A stretch of 33,728 nucleotides of DNA from an uncultured Butyrivibrio sp. (GCA_910577605.1 CAJTON010000013.1:18205-51932), one strand, 5' to 3'. Positions 21,800 to 30,803 are shown, counted from the stretch's first letter. Program-made: numbers and translations. Notes: generated from the letters alone by a model not told the origin.

Positions 21800-23245
21800 A
21801 TGATAATGGATTCGGAAAATCTTGGTATTGAATATGAGAGCGAGCTGCATGAAGAATGCGGAGTGTTCGGAGTGTATGATTTTGACGGTGATGATATTGC
21901 CGCCACCATATATTACGGTCTTTTCGCTTTACAGCACAGAGGACAGGAGAGCTGCGGCATAGCGGTCAGCGATACCAAGGGCCCGAAGGGAAAGGTCATT
22001 TCGCACAAGGATATGGGGCTTGCCAACGAAGTTTTTGACGAGGAAACGATCGACAGGCTCAAAGGCAATATAGGCGTGGGACATGTGAGATATTCTACGG
22101 CTGGAAGCAGCACCAGAGAGAATGCGCAGCCGCTGGTGCTGAATTACGCGAAAGGCATACTTGCGCTCGCGCATAACGGAAATCTCATAAACGCGCCAAA
22201 GCTTCGCGAGGAGCTTTCCTATACCGGAGCGATATTCCAGACGACTATTGATTCGGAGGTAATAGCATATTATATTGCAAGAGAAAGGCTTAAAACGCAC
22301 AGTGCCGAAGAAGCGGTCGCCAATGCCATGGGCATAATAGAAGGCGCCTGCTCGCTCATAGTGATGAGCCCGAGAAAGCTTATCGGAGCAAGGGACGCTT
22401 TGGGTTTTAAGCCTTTGTGCATAGGAAGGCGCGGCAATACATATATGCTTTCGTCCGAGACCTGCGCGTTTGACGCGGTCGGCGCGGAGTTTGTCAGGGA
22501 CGTGCTGCCCGGAGAGGTGGTTACGATAACTCCCGACGGAATAGCCTCCAATATGACCGCGCATAAGGACAGATGTTCAAGGTGCATTTTTGAATATATA
22601 TATTTCGCCAGACCGGACAGCTTTATCGATGGCGTGAGCGTATACGGCTCAAGGATAATGGCGGGCAGGATACTTGCCAAAGAGCATCCGGTGGACGCGG
22701 ATCTGGTCGTGGGAGTCCCGGAATCGGGCAATGTCGCGGCTCTCGGATATTCTATGGAGTCGGGGATACCTTACGGCATCGCGTTTATCAAGAACAGCTA
22801 CGTCGGAAGGACGTTTATAAAGCCGAAGCAGTCCCAGCGCGAGACAAGCGTGAGGATAAAACTCAATGTGCTTAAAGAGGCTGTCGCGGGAAAAAGGATA
22901 GTAATGATAGACGATTCCATTGTGCGGGGAACTACAAGCGCGAGAATCGTAAAAATGCTCAAGGACGCCGGAGCAGCCGAGGTCCATGTGCGCATAAGCT
23001 CGCCGCCGTTTATGCATCCGTGTTATTTCGGTACGGATGTGCCGTCTGACGACCAGCTGATTGCCCATGACCATACGGTTGAGCAGATACGCGGATTTAT
23101 AGGCGCGGATTCGCTCGGCTATATTCCGGCAAAGAGGCTCGGGGAGCTGATCGAGGGCGGCGCGGATTACTGCGACGCGTGCTTTACCGGAAAATACCCG
23201 ATCATACCTCCCGACTGCGACATTCGAGGAGAATATGAAAAATAA
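21800..23245 (+). CDS. purF: Amidophosphoribosyltransferase (glutamine PRPP amidotransferase)
   Basis: Catalyses the committed step, transferring ammonia from glutamine to PRPP. 481 residues from ATG 21800, which follows GGAAGG; a GTG directly before it is less likely. It begins with a 19-residue propeptide ending HEE before the nucleophile Cys20 (CGVFGVYDF), so it belongs to the processed Bacillus-type class. GHVRYSTAGSS and LAHNGNLINA mark the glutaminase domain. The PRPP loop is IVMIDDSIVRGTTSARI near 365. Fe-S cluster cysteines are present in RCSRCIFEYIYFARPDS (about 258-275), HPCYFG (about 408) and YCDACF (about 457), matching the oxygen-sensitive 4Fe-4S form, which fits an anaerobe. It sits in the operon between purC and purB. 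Confidence 0.96.
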   Translation: MIMDSENLGIEYESELHEECGVFGVYDFDGDDIAATIYYGLFALQHRGQESCGIAVSDTKGPKGKVISHKDMGLANEVFDEETIDRLKGNIGVGHVRYSTAGSSTRENAQPLVLNYAKGILALAHNGNLINAPKLREELSYTGAIFQTTIDSEVIAYYIARERLKTHSAEEAVANAMGIIEGACSLIVMSPRKLIGARDALGFKPLCIGRRGNTYMLSSETCAFDAVGAEFVRDVLPGEVVTITPDGIASNMTAHKDRCSRCIFEYIYFARPDSFIDGVSVYGSRIMAGRILAKEHPVDADLVVGVPESGNVAALGYSMESGIPYGIAFIKNSYVGRTFIKPKQSQRETSVRIKLNVLKEAVAGKRIVMIDDSIVRGTTSARIVKMLKDAGAAEVHVRISSPPFMHPCYFGTDVPSDDQLIAHDHTVEQIRGFIGADSLGYIPAKRLGELIEGGADYCDACFTGKYPIIPPDCDIRGEYEK

Positions 23246-23282
23246 TAATTTGGCGGCTCGATGCCGCGGATAGGAGATCACG

Positions 23283-24716
23283 ATGTCTACTGACAGATAC
23301 CAGACACCGCTTGCGGAGAGATACGCGAGCAGGGAGATGCAGTATATTTTTTCACCGGACAAAAAATTCAGGACATGGAGAGAGCTTTGGATAGCGCTCG
23401 CCGAGTCGGAAAAGGAACTCGGGCTTGCAATAACAGATGAGCAGATAGAAGAGCTCAAGGCGAATAAGGACAATATCAATTACGATGTGGCAAAGGCGAG
23501 GGAGAAGGAAGTAAGACATGACGTCATGTCCCATGTGTACGCTTACGGAGTTCAGTGTCCCAAAGCAAAGGGAATCATCCATTGGGGCGCCACCTCCTGT
23601 TATGTGGGCGACAATACCGACCTGATAATAATGACGGAGGCGCTTAAACTCGTAAGAGTAAAGCTTATCAACGTGCTTGACGAGCTTGGAAGGTTTGCCG
23701 ACAGATACAAGGCGCTGCCCACTCTCGCGTTTACGCATTTTCAGCCTGCGCAGCCCACCACCGTCGGAAAGAGGGCCACGCTCTGGATGCAGGAGCTTTT
23801 GCTTGATCTTGAGGATCTGAACCATGTGATAGATTCCATGAAGCTTCTCGGCTCAAAGGGTACGACCGGTACGCAGGCAAGCTTTCTGGAATTATTTGAA
23901 GGCGACCATGAGAAGGTAAGGCGACTTGATAAAATGATAGCTGCCAAAATGGGATTTGGCGATGTATATCCCGTTTCGGGACAGACATATTCGCGCAAGG
24001 TGGATACAAGGGTCGTGAACGTACTCGCGGGAATTGCGGCGAGCGCGCACAAATTTTCCAACGATATAAGGCTTTTGCAGCATCTCAAGGAAATAGAGGA
24101 GCCGTTCGAGAAATCTCAGATAGGCTCGTCCGCCATGGCGTACAAACGCAATCCTATGAGAAGCGAGAGGATAGCTTCGCTTGCCAATTATGTGATGGCG
24201 GATGCGATGAATCCTGCGATCACAAGCGCGACGCAGTGGTTCGAGAGGACGCTCGACGACTCCGCCAATAAGAGAATGTCGGTTCCCGAAGCTTTTCTCG
24301 CGGTGGACGGCATACTTGATCTTTATCTCAATGTCGTTGACGGTCTGGTCGTCTATGAAAAAGTAATAAACAGACATATAATGGCTGAGCTGCCCTTTAT
24401 GGCTACCGAGAATATAATGATGGACGCTGTAAAGGCGGGAGGCGACCGTCAGGAGCTGCATGAGGAGATACGCAGGCTTTCGATGGAGGCAGGCAGACGC
24501 GTTAAGCAGGAGGGACTTGACAATAACCTGCTTGAACTTATAGCGTCAAGCCCGGCGTTTAACGTGAGCCTTGAGGACCTTGAAAAATCCATGGACCCTT
24601 CCAAATATACCGGACGCTCAAAGGAGCAGGTGGAGGAATTTTTGTCGGAAACGGTTGCCCCGGTTCTGGCTGAATATAAGGACGTGCTCGGAGTGAAGGC
24701 TGAGATAAACGTCTGA
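23283..24716 (+). CDS. purB: Adenylosuccinate lyase
   Basis: Releases fumarate from SAICAR and from adenylosuccinate, so it acts both in IMP synthesis and in AMP formation. 477 residues. The fumarase/aspartase-superfamily signature GSSAMAYKRNPMRSERI (from residue 281) is intact and supplies the flexible-loop serines. The HWGATSCYVGDNTD block near 100-114 and the TFSR-like QTYSRKVDTRVVN near 236 carry the other active-site residues. It resembles the longer PurB branch shared by animals and many Clostridia. GGAG lies 8 nt before the ATG, 37 nt after purF. The following unknown membrane-protein gene starts 53 nt later. Confidence 0.95.
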   Translation: MSTDRYQTPLAERYASREMQYIFSPDKKFRTWRELWIALAESEKELGLAITDEQIEELKANKDNINYDVAKAREKEVRHDVMSHVYAYGVQCPKAKGIIHWGATSCYVGDNTDLIIMTEALKLVRVKLINVLDELGRFADRYKALPTLAFTHFQPAQPTTVGKRATLWMQELLLDLEDLNHVIDSMKLLGSKGTTGTQASFLELFEGDHEKVRRLDKMIAAKMGFGDVYPVSGQTYSRKVDTRVVNVLAGIAASAHKFSNDIRLLQHLKEIEEPFEKSQIGSSAMAYKRNPMRSERIASLANYVMADAMNPAITSATQWFERTLDDSANKRMSVPEAFLAVDGILDLYLNVVDGLVVYEKVINRHIMAELPFMATENIMMDAVKAGGDRQELHEEIRRLSMEAGRRVKQEGLDNNLLELIASSPAFNVSLEDLEKSMDPSKYTGRSKEQVEEFLSETVAPVLAEYKDVLGVKAEINV

Positions 24717-24725
24717 ATACCATTA

Positions 24726-24748
24726 TGCGCGGAAAAGCGGCGCAATAA
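24726..24748 (+). repeat. Short hairpin repeat, copy A
   Basis: TGCGCGGAAAAGCGGCGCAA forms a small hairpin (TGCGC with GCGCA). It shares more than 18 of about 24 positions with copies at 25367 and 25415. It lies between purB and the next gene. Confidence 0.6.
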
Positions 24749-24769
24749 CATTGAAAGGATCATAAATTT

Positions 24770-25300
24770 ATGCTTGATGCGATTGTTGAATGTCTTGTAA
24801 AAAGAAAACTGACGGTTAAGGCGTACGCCGCAAGATGCGCTATAATATGTGCGGACGTGCTTGCTTTTATCGCGATGCTTGCCATACTGCTTTTTGTTCC
24901 GGCGTTCATGGCTTTGGATCTAGTTATCGTTGTGCTCGCCGCGGTTTTCACATATCTTGTATTCAGAAATACAGATGTTGAATACGAATATTCCTTTTTT
25001 GACGGAGAACTCGCCATAGATAAGGTTATGCACAAAATGACAAGAAAGAAGCTGCGCAGATTCAATCTTACTAAGATGGACTGCATGGCTCCGGTCGGCT
25101 CGCGGCATCTCGGCGGCGGAGTTAACAACCATGTAAAATTCGATTTTTCGACGCAGTACGAGGATGACAAACACTTCATAGCGATTGTACACGGCGACGA
25201 TAATGTTGTGGCGGAAGTTATGTTTACGCCCAACGAGGAGCTGCTTGAAAAAATCAAACAGGCGTATCCGCGCAAGGTATACCTTGATATCAATGACTGA
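24770..25300 (+). CDS. Small membrane protein of unknown function in the purine block
   Basis: 176 residues. A basic N-terminus (CLVKRKLTVKAYAARCA) leads to two adjacent membrane helices at about 24-46 (ICADVLAFIAMLAILLFVP) and 47-66 (AFMALDLVIVVLAAVFTYLV). A cytosolic domain of about 110 residues follows, with YSFFDGELAIDKVMHKMTRK, RRFNLTKMDCMAPVG and KVYLDIND at the end. I think it belongs to a clostridial domain-of-unknown-function family (possibly DUF6106), from memory and not checked. It has AAAGGA upstream of the ATG. The position between purB and guaB is suggestive of co-transcription but not of a purine role. No catalytic motif is seen. Confidence 0.7.
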   Translation: MLDAIVECLVKRKLTVKAYAARCAIICADVLAFIAMLAILLFVPAFMALDLVIVVLAAVFTYLVFRNTDVEYEYSFFDGELAIDKVMHKMTRKKLRRFNLTKMDCMAPVGSRHLGGGVNNHVKFDFSTQYEDDKHFIAIVHGDDNVVAEVMFTPNEELLEKIKQAYPRKVYLDIND

Positions 25301-25323
25301 TATTTCCAAGTCGGGACAGACTG

Positions 25324-25351
25324 TTGACTTTTTTATAAATATGTATAAAAT
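25324..25351 (+). promoter_or_regulatory. Promoter of guaB
   Basis: TTGACT (25324-25329), a 16-nt spacer and TAAAAT (25346-25351). The transcript would start near 25358 and carry hairpin repeats B and C in its leader. Confidence 0.6.
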
Positions 25352-25366
25352 AAGAGCTAATACACT

Positions 25367-25390
25367 TTGCGCGGAAAAACGGCGCAATAA
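25367..25390 (+). repeat. Short hairpin repeat, copy B (guaB leader)
   Basis: TTGCGCGGAAAAACGGCGCAA plus TAA. The stem is TTGCGC with GCGCAA around an A-rich loop. It is nearly identical to copy A. Confidence 0.65.
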
Positions 25391-25414
25391 TATCAAAATT
25401 CCTGCGGGAAATTA

Positions 25415-25439
25415 TGCGTGAAAAACAGCGCAAGAATAA
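25415..25439 (+). repeat. Short hairpin repeat, copy C (guaB leader)
   Basis: TGCGTGAAAAACAGCGCAAG plus AATAA, a diverged copy with a TGCG/CGCA stem. It ends a few bases before the AAGGAAGG ribosome binding site of guaB. Confidence 0.55.
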
Positions 25440-25460
25440 GGAAAGGAAGGATAAAACAAA

Positions 25461-26915
25461 ATGGGTACAATAATCGGCGAAGGAATTACATTTGACGACG
25501 TTCTTTTGGTTCCGTCATATTCAGAGGTGACTCCGAATATGATAGAGCTTGAAACATGGCTTACCAAAAAAATCAGGATGAATGTCCCGATAATGAGTGC
25601 CGGAATGGATACCGTTACGGAACACAGGATGGCTATAGCAATGGCAAGACAGGGCGGCATAGGAATCATACATAAGAATATGTCGGTCGAGCAGCAGGCA
25701 GAGGAAGTCGATAAGGTTAAACGTTCGGAAAACGGCGTAATAACGGATCCGTTTTTCCTTTCACCCGATCATACACTGGAGGACGCCAACAATCTGATGG
25801 CGAAATTCAGAATTTCAGGAGTGCCCATTACCGAAAACGGAAAGCTTGTGGGAATAATCACCAACCGTGACCTTAAGTTTGAGACAGATCATACAAAGCC
25901 GATAAAGGAGTGTATGACCAGCAAAAATCTCATAACGGCGAAGGTCGGAATTACGCTTACCGAGGCAAAAGAAATACTTGCCAAGGCGAGAGTGGAAAAG
26001 CTTCCGATAGTTGACGACGATTTTAACCTCAGAGGACTCATCACTATAAAGGATATTGAAAAGCAGATAAAATATCCCTTGTCGGCAAAGGACTCTCAGG
26101 GAAGGCTTCTCTGCGGAGCGGCAGTGGGAATAACAGCAAATATTATGGAAAGAGTCGGCGCGCTTGTTGCGGCAAAGGTTGACTGTATAGTTATTGACTC
26201 TGCTCACGGACATTCAAAAAATATAATAGAGGCCGTAAAAAAGGTTAAAGCTGAGTATCCCGACCTTCAGGTAATAGCGGGAAATATCGCGACCGGAGAA
26301 GCGGCAAAGGCGCTTATCGAGGCGGGAGTTGACGCGGTAAAGGTCGGTATAGGGCCCGGTTCGATATGTACGACGCGCGTTGTTGCGGGTATAGGCGTTC
26401 CGCAGATAACGGCGGTCATGGACGTTTACAATACGGCGAAAGAATATGGCATCCCCGTTATTGCCGACGGAGGAATCAAATATTCGGGCGATCTTACAAA
26501 GGCGATAGCCGCCGGAGCGGACGTATGTATGATGGGAAGCATGTTTGCCGGCTGCGACGAAGCGCCGGGAGATTTTGAACTTTTCCAGGGACGTAAATAC
26601 AAAGTCTACAGAGGAATGGGCTCGATTGCGGCTATGGAAAACGGAAGCAAGGACCGTTATTTTCAGACGGACGCCAAGAAACTCGTGCCGGAGGGCGTAG
26701 AGGGACGCGTGGCTTACAAAGGATTGCTTGAGGATACGGTATTTCAGCTTATGGGAGGACTCCGTTCGGGAATGGGATACTGCGGAACCAGAACTATTCC
26801 GGAACTTAAGGAGAGGGGCAGATTCGTTAAGATTTCAGCCGCTTCGCTCAAAGAGAGCCATCCCCATGACATACATATCACTAAGGAAGCACCTAATTAC
26901 AGCGTGGAACAGTAA
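25461..26915 (+). CDS. guaB: Inosine-5'-monophosphate dehydrogenase
   Basis: Oxidises IMP to XMP with NAD, the first step towards GMP. 484 residues with an (alpha/beta)8 barrel interrupted by a two-CBS insert (about 95-205: ITDPFFLSPDHTLEDA, VGIITNRDLKFE, RGLITIKDIEKQIKYP). The active-site loop GIGPGSICTTR carries Cys303. IADGGIKYSGDLTKAIAAGAD binds the phosphate, and the flap and C-terminal segments GMGSIAAM, GVEGRVAYKG and MGGLRSGMGYCG are intact. AAGGAAGG precedes the ATG. It has its own promoter, and its leader carries two of the hairpin repeats. The N-terminal residues EGITFDDVLLVPSYSEV are typical. The amidase gene begins 15 nt after the stop. Confidence 0.97.
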   Translation: MGTIIGEGITFDDVLLVPSYSEVTPNMIELETWLTKKIRMNVPIMSAGMDTVTEHRMAIAMARQGGIGIIHKNMSVEQQAEEVDKVKRSENGVITDPFFLSPDHTLEDANNLMAKFRISGVPITENGKLVGIITNRDLKFETDHTKPIKECMTSKNLITAKVGITLTEAKEILAKARVEKLPIVDDDFNLRGLITIKDIEKQIKYPLSAKDSQGRLLCGAAVGITANIMERVGALVAAKVDCIVIDSAHGHSKNIIEAVKKVKAEYPDLQVIAGNIATGEAAKALIEAGVDAVKVGIGPGSICTTRVVAGIGVPQITAVMDVYNTAKEYGIPVIADGGIKYSGDLTKAIAAGADVCMMGSMFAGCDEAPGDFELFQGRKYKVYRGMGSIAAMENGSKDRYFQTDAKKLVPEGVEGRVAYKGLLEDTVFQLMGGLRSGMGYCGTRTIPELKERGRFVKISAASLKESHPHDIHITKEAPNYSVEQ

Positions 26916-26930
26916 AGTCGGGGGCTTGTA

Positions 26931-27614
26931 ATGAGATACAAAGGAATTAAGGTTATACTTGTAAGCTCAGTGGTAGTGCTTATCGTGATCGTTCTGATAC
27001 TGCTTGCCGAAAAGCAGTTTGGCGGCAGACCGATTTCGGCTGGTACTGAGACCTCGCAGAGTGAGGAAACGGTTATGAAGGAGACGAAGCGCGAGCTTAA
27101 GCCGGATCCTTTTTTGAGCAGCGGCGAGGTGACGGTCGATTATCTGACAGTGAACGAATACTCAAGACCGGGGAACAAGCTTCGCAATGTCAACGCTATA
27201 GTGATACATTATGTAGGCAATCCCGGAACGACCGCCGCGCAGAACAGAAGCTATTTTGAAGGGCTTAAAGACGGGCACGGCACAAGCGCGAGCAGTCATT
27301 ATATAGTGGGGCTTGAAGGGGAGATAATACAGTGTGTTCCGCTTGATGAAATTTCATACGCCTCCAACGAGCGCAACGGGGATACAATAGCCATCGAATG
27401 CTGCCATCCGGACGAAACGGGTAAATTCAACGCGGCGACATACGATTCGCTTGTAAAGCTGACGGCGGCGCTCTGTAATACATACGGGCTTTCACCGGAT
27501 GAGGACATTATCAGGCATTACGATATTACGGGTAAAAGGTGTCCGCTCTATTTTGTCAGCAATGAAGAAGAGTGGTACGGCTTTAAGCTGTCCGTTCAGA
27601 CGGCAATGAAATGA
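26931..27614 (+). CDS. Membrane-anchored N-acetylmuramoyl-L-alanine amidase (Amidase_2/PGRP fold)
   Basis: 227 residues. An N-terminal uncleaved anchor at about 7-27 (KVILVSSVVVLIVIVLILL) positions the enzyme outside the cell, followed by a polar linker to about 65. The T7-lysozyme-like catalytic domain (about 66-227) has all zinc ligands: His93 (AIVIHYVG), His196 and Cys204 (RHYDITGKRCP). Lys202 and Glu156 (IAIECCHP) are in the expected catalytic positions. ASSHYIVGLEGEIIQCVP is a family hallmark. It would cut the lactyl-L-Ala bond of peptidoglycan during wall turnover. It starts 15 nt after guaB, probably by read-through, and is followed 19 nt later by the phosphate transporter. Confidence 0.92.
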   Translation: MRYKGIKVILVSSVVVLIVIVLILLAEKQFGGRPISAGTETSQSEETVMKETKRELKPDPFLSSGEVTVDYLTVNEYSRPGNKLRNVNAIVIHYVGNPGTTAAQNRSYFEGLKDGHGTSASSHYIVGLEGEIIQCVPLDEISYASNERNGDTIAIECCHPDETGKFNAATYDSLVKLTAALCNTYGLSPDEDIIRHYDITGKRCPLYFVSNEEEWYGFKLSVQTAMK

Positions 27615-27633
27615 TCAAAGGAGTATGCGGGTA

Positions 27634-29301
27634 ATGACTTTAAACGATGTTTCAAATGTACTAGGGTTTATAGGCGGTTTGGGAATGTTCCTTTACGGAA
27701 TGAAGCTTCTTTCCGGCGGACTGCAGAAAGCGGCGGGAGAGAGGATGAAAAGCCTTCTCAATGCCGTTACAAATAAGAGAATCAAGGGAATCGCGGTCGG
27801 TGCGGCTGTTACCGCCATAATACAAAGTTCGGGAGCCACTACCGTAATGGTGGTAGGCTTTGTAAACGCGGGGATACTGAGTCTGCTTCAGTCGGTGGGC
27901 GTCATTATGGGTGCCAATATCGGAACCACGGTTACAGCGTGGATAGTTGCGCTTGACTCTCTCGGTTCTGCTGCTGCGGCTTTCAAGCCCTCGTTTTACG
28001 CGCCTTTAATGATAGGCGTGGGCGCCGCCCTTGTCATGTTCTGTAAGAAGCATAAGAAGCAGACGATGGGTGAGATAATTATATCCGTGGGACTGCTTTT
28101 TGCGGGACTTACCGCGATGTCGGCGTCGATGGAGCCGTACATGAAAAGCCAGACTGTGCAGGACATTTTCCTCACGCTGGGGAACAATCCTATGTTAGGA
28201 ATACTTATAGGCGTTGTCGTGACCGGAGTGATGCAGAGTTCGTCCGCGTCCGTGGGAGTTTTGCAGGCGCTTGCAAGATACGGAGTTGTTTCTGCCGGAA
28301 CTGCGGTCTTCATATGTCTCGGCGCGGATATAGGCTCGTGCTTTACCGCTATTCTTTCAAGCGCGGGAGCTTCGCGCAACGCGAGACGGGCGGCTGTAAT
28401 AAATCTGCTTTTCAATCTGATAGGAGTTGCGATATGGGGCACGCTGGTATTTATATTCTTTAAGATATTCCCGGCGGCGCAGGCGTATACGATGTCCGGA
28501 GTTACGATAGCCGTATTCCATACGGGATTTAAAGTCGCGAACACTATGCTTTTCTATCCTTTTGCCAACAAGCTTGTGAAGCTCTCAGAGCTTATAATCA
28601 GGGACAAGAAGCAGCCGGCGCCGCCGGTTGACGAGCAGAGAGACAATTCGATGCTGCTCGACGACAGGATCCTTAATACGCCTTCTCTTGCCATACAGGC
28701 GGTAAGCAATTACATAGTTAAACTGGGAAAAATATGTACGGAGAATATCAAAAGAAGCCTTGACGCCGTCATGTACTGCAGGATGGAAAATGTCAGCGTG
28801 GTTCTTGATACGGAGAAGCATATTGACGACCATGTGGCGAATCTTTCGGATTTCCTTGTTAAGCTCAGCAACGACGGACTTACCGACAGGCAGAGCCGTC
28901 AGGTGAAGAATCTCATGTACACTGTTATAGATTTGGAAAGAATAGGCGACCACGCGGAGAATATAGCCGAGCTTGCTCAGAAACTTGAGAAGGACGGACT
29001 TAAATTTTCCGAGATGGGAGTAAGGGACCTTGAGGACATGAGGGCTGCCGTTGAAGGCTCTCTTGAGAGCGCGATTTTGTCAAGAGAGAGCGGAAACCTT
29101 GATATGGTGCGCAGGACTTTCAGGTTTGAGGACGATGTGGACGCTTATGAGGAAGAAATAAGGGACAAGCATATCGACAGGCTGGCAAGTCAGGAGTGCG
29201 AATCCGAGACCGGAGTTATTTTCCTTAATCTGCTTACCAATCTCGAAAGAGTTTCCGACCACGCCGTGAATATTGCGGGATATGTAAAGGATGAAGCCTG
29301 A
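27634..29301 (+). CDS. Na+/phosphate cotransporter (NptA family) fused to a PhoU-like domain
   Basis: 555 residues. ATG 27634 is preferred over ATG 27625, because AAAGGAG (27617-27623) is 10 nt from the former but 1 nt from the latter. The membrane part (about 5-320) holds the two inverted NaPi repeats, each with the QSS signature: IIQSSGATTVMVVGFVNAG with GANIGTTVTAW, and MQSSSASVGVLQALARYG with GADIGSCFTAI. Helices continue to about 320 (AVFHTGFKVANTMLFYPF). Residues about 340-550 form PhoU-type helices (DLERIGDHAENIAELAQKLE and NLERVSDHAVNIAGYVKDE), known to bind metals and regulate such transporters. It probably imports phosphate. Its stop overlaps the next start by 1 nt (ATGA type), so the methyltransferase is translationally coupled. 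Confidence 0.92.
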   Translation: MTLNDVSNVLGFIGGLGMFLYGMKLLSGGLQKAAGERMKSLLNAVTNKRIKGIAVGAAVTAIIQSSGATTVMVVGFVNAGILSLLQSVGVIMGANIGTTVTAWIVALDSLGSAAAAFKPSFYAPLMIGVGAALVMFCKKHKKQTMGEIIISVGLLFAGLTAMSASMEPYMKSQTVQDIFLTLGNNPMLGILIGVVVTGVMQSSSASVGVLQALARYGVVSAGTAVFICLGADIGSCFTAILSSAGASRNARRAAVINLLFNLIGVAIWGTLVFIFFKIFPAAQAYTMSGVTIAVFHTGFKVANTMLFYPFANKLVKLSELIIRDKKQPAPPVDEQRDNSMLLDDRILNTPSLAIQAVSNYIVKLGKICTENIKRSLDAVMYCRMENVSVVLDTEKHIDDHVANLSDFLVKLSNDGLTDRQSRQVKNLMYTVIDLERIGDHAENIAELAQKLEKDGLKFSEMGVRDLEDMRAAVEGSLESAILSRESGNLDMVRRTFRFEDDVDAYEEEIRDKHIDRLASQECESETGVIFLNLLTNLERVSDHAVNIAGYVKDEA

Positions 29302-30785
29302 TGTTTGATAAACAGTTAAAGGAGTTAACCGAAAATATTAATCTGAGGGAGAACCTTGTATATATAAAAGAAGCCCTTCAGGGCGGAGAAAATACGGAAA
29401 TACTCAAAAGCGAAAAGCGTTACGGCATTTCGCTTTTTCCGGGTCTGCTCAAAAACGAGGACGCCAAGGTGCGCAAAAACGCAGTTCTGATAATGGGAAT
29501 GCTTGGGGAGAGCGGTTATGAGGACATAATAGCCGAATATTATAAGGCGGAAACGACATTTTTTGTCAGGAGCGCATATCTTACGGCTCTGAAATCATAT
29601 AATTATGACAAGCATACCGAAATGTTAAGAAGCCGCAGACGCGAACTTGAGGCGGGCGGCTTTGACGAGGCAGATCTTAAACACGCGGCGGCGGAGCTTA
29701 AAACTTTGATCGCTTTGCTTGATTCGGGCAAAAGGCAGGCAAGGCATACTTTTGCGGATCCTAAGAAGCCGGTGCAGGTCATTCTCACAACGGGAGCCGA
29801 CACAGTGGAGGCGGTCAGGGACGCTCTTATTCATAACGGAATCACTGAGCCGAAAAAAGTATTTTGCGGTATCATGGCTCGTACTTCAAGGATCTATAAA
29901 GCGTCGGGCATAAGAATATACAGAGAGCTGCTCTTTCCTGTAAACGGAATGAAAAGCTATGAAAGATCCGATGTTCCTTCGGCTGTCGCAAAGGGGAATC
30001 TGACTGAGCTGCTTGAAAATATGCATAAGGATCCGCGTGGAGCTTTCGCGTTCAGGCTTGACGTTAAGGACGCGGACGCGGCGAAGCTTTCAGCGGAAAT
30101 ACAGGCAATGTCCGGGGGACGTCTTGTCAATTCGGTTTCCGACTATGAAATCGAGATTAAATTAATTGCCTCGAAGGACGGGAACGGCAGATACGGTATT
30201 TTCCTCAAACTGCATACCTTCGGCTACGACAGATTCAAATACAGGGAAAATCATGTCGCTGCGTCAATGAATCCTGTGAGGGCGGCTATGGCGGTATGGC
30301 TTGCGCGAGATTATCTTGAGGAAGGAGCGAATGTGCTTGATCCCTTCTGCGGGGTAGGGACAATGCTTATAGAGCGCGATAAGCTTGTAAAAGCCGGACA
30401 GATGTACGGAGTGGACACCTTCGGAAAGGCGATAGAAGGCGCGAGACTGAACACCGCGAAGGCGGGCGCACATGCGAATTATATCAACAGGAATTATTTT
30501 GACTTTGAGCACAGTGTGCTTTTTGACGAGATAATTACGGATATGCCTGCGCTTGAACACGCGGACGCCGATGAATTTTACAGGCGTTTTCTGTCTTACA
30601 GCGAAGGAATGCTGAGGGATAAAGGGGTAATGATAATATATTCCTGCGAGAAAAATCTGCTTAAAAAGCATCTCAGACTGAACGGGAGTTATAAGCTTCT
30701 GAGGGAGTTTACAATAGACGCGCGCGGCGGGGCTGGAGTGTATGTTCTTGTCAAGCAGTCTAAAAGCAATACGGCGCTAGAATAG
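29301..30785 (+). CDS. HEAT-repeat N-terminus fused to a class I RNA methyltransferase-like domain
   Basis: 494 residues. The N-terminal about 115 residues are helical HEAT-like repeats (LFPGLLKNEDAKVRKNAVLI, then VRSAYLTALKSY). Residues about 150-290 resemble the THUMP-type middle region of TRM11/RlmL-like enzymes (VQVILTTGADTVEAVRDAL, KKVFCGIMARTSRIYKASG). The SAM-binding Rossmann fold starts near 315 with NPVRAAMAVWLARDYL, motif I VLDPFCGVGTMLIER (346-360) and YGVDTFGKAIEGARLN. Motif IV reads TDMPALEHAD instead of the usual (N/D)PP(Y/F). It probably modifies rRNA or tRNA guanine-N2, but the target is unknown. The start overlaps the transporter stop by 1 nt. Confidence 0.8.
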   Translation: MFDKQLKELTENINLRENLVYIKEALQGGENTEILKSEKRYGISLFPGLLKNEDAKVRKNAVLIMGMLGESGYEDIIAEYYKAETTFFVRSAYLTALKSYNYDKHTEMLRSRRRELEAGGFDEADLKHAAAELKTLIALLDSGKRQARHTFADPKKPVQVILTTGADTVEAVRDALIHNGITEPKKVFCGIMARTSRIYKASGIRIYRELLFPVNGMKSYERSDVPSAVAKGNLTELLENMHKDPRGAFAFRLDVKDADAAKLSAEIQAMSGGRLVNSVSDYEIEIKLIASKDGNGRYGIFLKLHTFGYDRFKYRENHVAASMNPVRAAMAVWLARDYLEEGANVLDPFCGVGTMLIERDKLVKAGQMYGVDTFGKAIEGARLNTAKAGAHANYINRNYFDFEHSVLFDEIITDMPALEHADADEFYRRFLSYSEGMLRDKGVMIIYSCEKNLLKKHLRLNGSYKLLREFTIDARGGAGVYVLVKQSKSNTALE

Positions 30786-30803
30786 TCAGAAAGAAGAAAT
30801 GTA

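Noticed and set aside
22649..23479. Long 276-codon open frame on the minus strand over purF/purB
   Set aside because: It lies antisense to two certain enzymes, has no ribosome binding site and no recognisable motif. The composition follows from the codon bias of the sense genes.
25352..25460. Possible purine riboswitch ahead of guaB
   Set aside because: The conserved three-way junction core of purine riboswitches is absent. Only the short hairpin repeats are seen.
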